From Massilia atriviolacea (GTDB lineage Bacteria; Pseudomonadota; Gammaproteobacteria; Burkholderiales; Burkholderiaceae_D): a stretch of 37,300 bases of DNA. The translations under genes and the position numbers were made by a program. Location of the stretch: the NCBI RefSeq assembly GCF_003953935.1, contig NZ_RXLQ01000011.1, forward strand, positions 215,024 to 252,323, in the 5' to 3' direction. This document shows, in pieces, positions 34,400 through 37,300 of the stretch. The notes under the pieces were generated by a model. The model saw only the letters and a list, made by a program, of their open reading frames with translations, had not been told where the DNA came from and did not search any database. How positions within the stretch are numbered: the first letter of the stretch is position 1; every line of letters starts with the position of its first letter.

Positions 34400-37018
34400 T
34401 TACTCCGGCGGGTTTTCGAGGTCGACGTCTTCGAGGTCGGTTTCGACGATGCGCTGCAAGCCACTGAGCTTGGTGCCGTCTTCGACCGCGATCAGGGTCA
34501 CGCCCTGGGTGGCGCGGCCCATCTCGCGGATTTCCGACACGCGCGTGCGAATCAGGACGCCGCCGGTGGTGATCAGCATGATCTCGTCGCTCGGCTCGAC
34601 CAGGGTGGCGGCGACCACGCGGCCGTTACGTTCGCTGGTCTGGATCGCGATCATGCCCTTGGTGCCGCGGCCGTGGCGGGTGTACTCGGTGATCGGGGTA
34701 CGCTTGCCGAAGCCGTTCTCGGTGGCCGTCAGGACCGACTGCTGCTCGTTCTCGGCCACCAGCAGGGCGATCACGTTCTGGCCCTCTTCCAGGTTCATGC
34801 CGCGCACGCCGCGCGCGGTACGGCCCATCGGACGCACGTCGTTTTCGTCGAAGCGCACCGCCTTGCCGGAGTCGGAGAACAGCATCACATCGTGTTCGCC
34901 ATCGGTCAGCGCGGCGCCGATCAGGAAGTCGCCGTCGTCCAGGTCGACCGCGATGATGCCGGCCTTGCGCGGATTGCTGAAGTCTTTCAGCGGGGTCTTC
35001 TTGACGGTACCGAGGCTGGTCGCCATGAACACGTAATGGTCTTCCGGGAAGGTGCGGTTCACGCCCGACAGCGGCAGCACCACGGTGATCTTCTCGTTGT
35101 CCTGCAGCGGGAACATGTTGACGATCGGCTTGCCGCGCGAGTTGCGCGAGCCTTGCGGCACTTCCCATACCTTCAGCCAGTACATGCGGCCGCGGTTCGA
35201 GAAGCACAGGATGTAATCGTGCGTGTTGGCGATGAACAGCTGGTCGATCCAGTCCTCTTCCTTGGTCGCCATGGCCTGCTTGCCGCGTCCGCCGCGCTTT
35301 TGCGCACGGTATTCGGAGATCGGCTGCGACTTCATGTAGCCGGTGTGCGACAGGGTCACGACCATGTCCTGCGGCGTGATCAGGTCTTCGGTTTCCAGGT
35401 CGGTGGCATTGTGCTCGATGGTCGAGCGGCGCACGTCCTTGTTGCCGACGCCGTACTCGTTCATGATCACCGTCATTTCGTCGGTGATGATGACGGTCAC
35501 GCGCTCCGGCTTGGCCAGGATGTCGAGCAGGTCGGCGATGTGCGCCATGATGTCTTTGTACTCGTTGACGATCTTGTCCTGTTCCAGGCCGGTCAGGCGC
35601 TGCAGGCGCATCTGCAGGATCTCTTGCGCCTGTTCGTCGGACAGCTTGTACAGGCCGTCGGGCTGCATGCCGTAGTGCTTCGGCAGGTGCTCCGGACGGA
35701 AGGCTTCGACGCCGCCGACGGTGGCGCCTTCGGCGGTGCGCAGCAGCATTTCGCGCACCAGCGAGGAATCCCAGGCGCGCGCCATCAGTTCGGTCTTGGC
35801 GATCGGCGGCGACGGCGCGGCCTTGATGATGGCGATGAAGTCGTCGATATTGGCCAGGGCGACCGCCAGGCCTTCGAGCATGTGGCCGCGTTCGCGCGCC
35901 TTGCGCAGTTCGAACACGGTGCGGCGCGTGACCACTTCGCGCCGGTGCGACAGGAAGCACTGCAGCATCTGCTTGAGGTTCAGCAGCTTCGGCTGGCCGT
36001 TGACCAGCGCCACCATGTTCATGCCGAAGGTGTCCTGCAACTGGGTCTGCTTGTACAGATTGTTGAGCACGACTTCCGGCACTTCGCCGCGTTTCAGCTC
36101 GATCACCACGCGCATGCCCGATTTGTCGGACTCGTCGCGGATGTCGGAAATGCCTTCCAGCTTCTTGTCGCGCACGTTTTCGGCGATGCGCTCGAGCAGC
36201 GATTTCTTGTTCACCTGGTAGGGCAGCTCGTCGACGATGATGGCGATGCGGCCGCCATCCTTGCCGTATTCCTCGAAGTGGGTCTTGGCGCGCATCACCA
36301 CGCGTCCGCGTCCGGTGCGGTAGCCGTCGCGCACGCCCGAGACGCCGTAGATGATGCCGGCGGTCGGGAAGTCCGGGGCCGGGATGATCTCGATCAGCTC
36401 GTCGATGGTGCAGTCGGGATTGCGCAGCACGTGCAGGGCGCCGTTGACGATCTCGGTCAGGTTGTGCGGCGGAATGTTGGTGGCCATGCCGACCGCGATG
36501 CCGGACGAACCGTTGATCAGCAGATTCGGGATCCGGGTCGGCAAGACCGTCGGTTCTTTTTCCTTGCCATCATAGTTGGGCTGGAAGTCGACCGTGTCCT
36601 TGTCGATATCGGCCAGGATCTCGCCGGCGATCTTGTCGAGGCGGCACTCGGTGTAACGCATCGCCGCGGCGCTGTCGCCGTCGACCGAACCGAAGTTGCC
36701 CTGGCCATCGATCAGCGTGTAGCGCAAGGAGAAATCCTGGGCCATGCGCACCAGCGTGTCGTAGATCGACGCGTCGCCGTGCGGGTGGTACTTACCCATC
36801 GTATCGCCGACCACGCGCGCGCATTTCACGTACGGGCGGTTGTGCACGTAATTACTTTCGTGCATGGCGTACAGGACGCGGCGGTGCACCGGCTTCAAGC
36901 CGTCGCGCACATCCGGCAAGGCGCGCCCGACGATCACGCTCATCGCGTAATCGAGGTAGCTCTTGCGCATCTCTTCTTCGAGGGAAATGGGGATTGTTTC
37001 TTTTGCGAATTGATCCAT
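34400..37018 (-). CDS. gyrA: DNA gyrase subunit A
   Basis: 872 residues, full length. N-terminal breakage-reunion domain with the catalytic Tyr122 (AMRYTE), at the same number as in E. coli. The quinolone region reads GDASIYD at 81-87, so position 83 is Ala and 87 is Asp. GyrA box QKRGGRG near residue 570 and six C-terminal beta-pinwheel blades (for example [13 protein letters not shown] and [10 protein letters not shown]). The acidic tail ([12 protein letters not shown]) is typical. It introduces negative supercoils with GyrB. The start ATG 37018 is the only good candidate; the ribosome site is weak. Confidence 0.98.
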   Translation of the reverse strand: MDQFAKETIPISLEEEMRKSYLDYAMSVIVGRALPDVRDGLKPVHRRVLYAMHESNYVHNRPYVKCARVVGDTMGKYHPHGDASIYDTLVRMAQDFSLRYTLIDGQGNFGSVDGDSAAAMRYTECRLDKIAGEILADIDKDTVDFQPNYDGKEKEPTVLPTRIPNLLINGSSGIAVGMATNIPPHNLTEIVNGALHVLRNPDCTIDELIEIIPAPDFPTAGIIYGVSGVRDGYRTGRGRVVMRAKTHFEEYGKDGGRIAIIVDELPYQVNKKSLLERIAENVRDKKLEGISDIRDESDKSGMRVVIELKRGEVPEVVLNNLYKQTQLQDTFGMNMVALVNGQPKLLNLKQMLQCFLSHRREVVTRRTVFELRKARERGHMLEGLAVALANIDDFIAIIKAAPSPPIAKTELMARAWDSSLVREMLLRTAEGATVGGVEAFRPEHLPKHYGMQPDGLYKLSDEQAQEILQMRLQRLTGLEQDKIVNEYKDIMAHIADLLDILAKPERVTVIITDEMTVIMNEYGVGNKDVRRSTIEHNATDLETEDLITPQDMVVTLSHTGYMKSQPISEYRAQKRGGRGKQAMATKEEDWIDQLFIANTHDYILCFSNRGRMYWLKVWEVPQGSRNSRGKPIVNMFPLQDNEKITVVLPLSGVNRTFPEDHYVFMATSLGTVKKTPLKDFSNPRKAGIIAVDLDDGDFLIGAALTDGEHDVMLFSDSGKAVRFDENDVRPMGRTARGVRGMNLEEGQNVIALLVAENEQQSVLTATENGFGKRTPITEYTRHGRGTKGMIAIQTSERNGRVVAATLVEPSDEIMLITTGGVLIRTRVSEIREMGRATQGVTLIAVEDGTKLSGLQRIVETDLEDVDLENPPE

Positions 37019-37300
37019 TGGCGGGACTGATCTCAGGCTGTGGTTATATTAGCTGTACGCAAATTTGCTGCATGTTCGATGCCGCCAGGCCGACAGGTGC
37101 ACAACCTTGGTGCGCCCACCTACTTAGCTACAGACAAGCGTGGGATTTTAGCATGCGCCGTATGGCAGTTGCGCAAATCCTAAATGTTAGGCAATGGAAC
37201 AAGCGTGAGCGAAATCATAAAAACGTTCACATTTTGTCAACCCGATGATGACACGGCAGACACGATGTGAGGTAACCTAAGTTCCGTGGACACTTTCATT
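37019..37300 (-). promoter_or_regulatory. gyrA upstream region
   Basis: 282 bases with no supported gene. On the minus strand, TAAAAT (37150-37145) is a candidate -10 element, but the nearest -35-like TTGCGC is too far away (20 bases). A perfect 10-bp palindrome GCAAATTTGC lies at 37059-37068 within the expected leader, and an AT-rich TAATATAA stretch lies next to it. The rightmost 100 bases may include the 3' flank of the next gene. Confidence 0.35.

Noticed and set aside
34370-37030. 886-codon open frame on the plus strand
   Set aside because: Exactly antisense to gyrA; composition (His/Asp/Arg/Gln-rich, no domain) is the usual shadow of a high-GC gene.

Overview
The window looks like a chromosomal segment of a high-GC betaproteobacterium, most likely Burkholderiales, family Oxalobacteraceae (Massilia/Duganella/Herbaspirillum type). 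This rests on the GC-rich codon use and on the minus-strand order gyrA - serC - pheA - hisC - tyrA - aroA - cmk - rpsA - ihfB - lapA - lapB - rfaE1, which is typical of that order. The placement is made from gene order and protein character only, without any database search.

Layout. (1) 1-2741, minus: a vitamin B12 uptake unit, with a cobalamin riboswitch, a BtuB-type TonB-dependent receptor, and a BtuF-type binding protein that runs off the left edge. (2) 2886-5833, plus: a secreted or periplasmic M1-family metallopeptidase coupled to a six-helix membrane protein. (3) 5890-6708: a DODA-type extradiol dioxygenase. (4) 6726-9495: an accessory patch with a secreted CBM2-linker-expansin protein, a small membrane protein, and a 256-residue protein preceded by a near-perfect hrp box. 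That last protein looks like a type III secretion effector, possibly with a minimal kinase-like fold. (5) 9537-11496, minus: an RbgA/YlqF GTPase and a histone-deacetylase-like amidohydrolase. (6) 11674-16810, plus: a tightly packed moxR - DUF58 - tgpA (transglutaminase) - mltB operon. (7) 16811-17603: an AT-rich regulatory stretch with several inverted and direct repeats in front of a small HTH protein gene. (8) 17692-23584: cysM, a CRP-like/thioredoxin-reductase-like fusion lacking the redox CxxC, a frameshifted M28 peptidase, a ComEA-like HhH protein, and the heptose kinase rfaE1. (9) 23600-27388, minus: lapB, lapA, ihfB, rpsA. (10) 27507-34262, minus: cmk, aroA, tyrA, hisC, pheA, serC, with a roughly 340-bp non-coding inverted-repeat element between aroA and cmk. 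(11) 34400-37018, minus: gyrA, with its own strong terminator; the right end is gyrA upstream DNA.

How the parts fit. serC-pheA-hisC-tyrA-aroA form a serine/aromatic amino acid supply operon leading into cmk, rpsA and ihfB (nucleotide metabolism, translation, nucleoid). lapA, lapB and rfaE1 serve LPS assembly. The expansin (plant cell-wall loosening) and the hrp-box effector candidate lie side by side and suggest a plant- or eukaryote-associated lifestyle. The most interesting region is 8666-9495. No tRNA, rRNA, CRISPR array or intact insertion sequence was seen.
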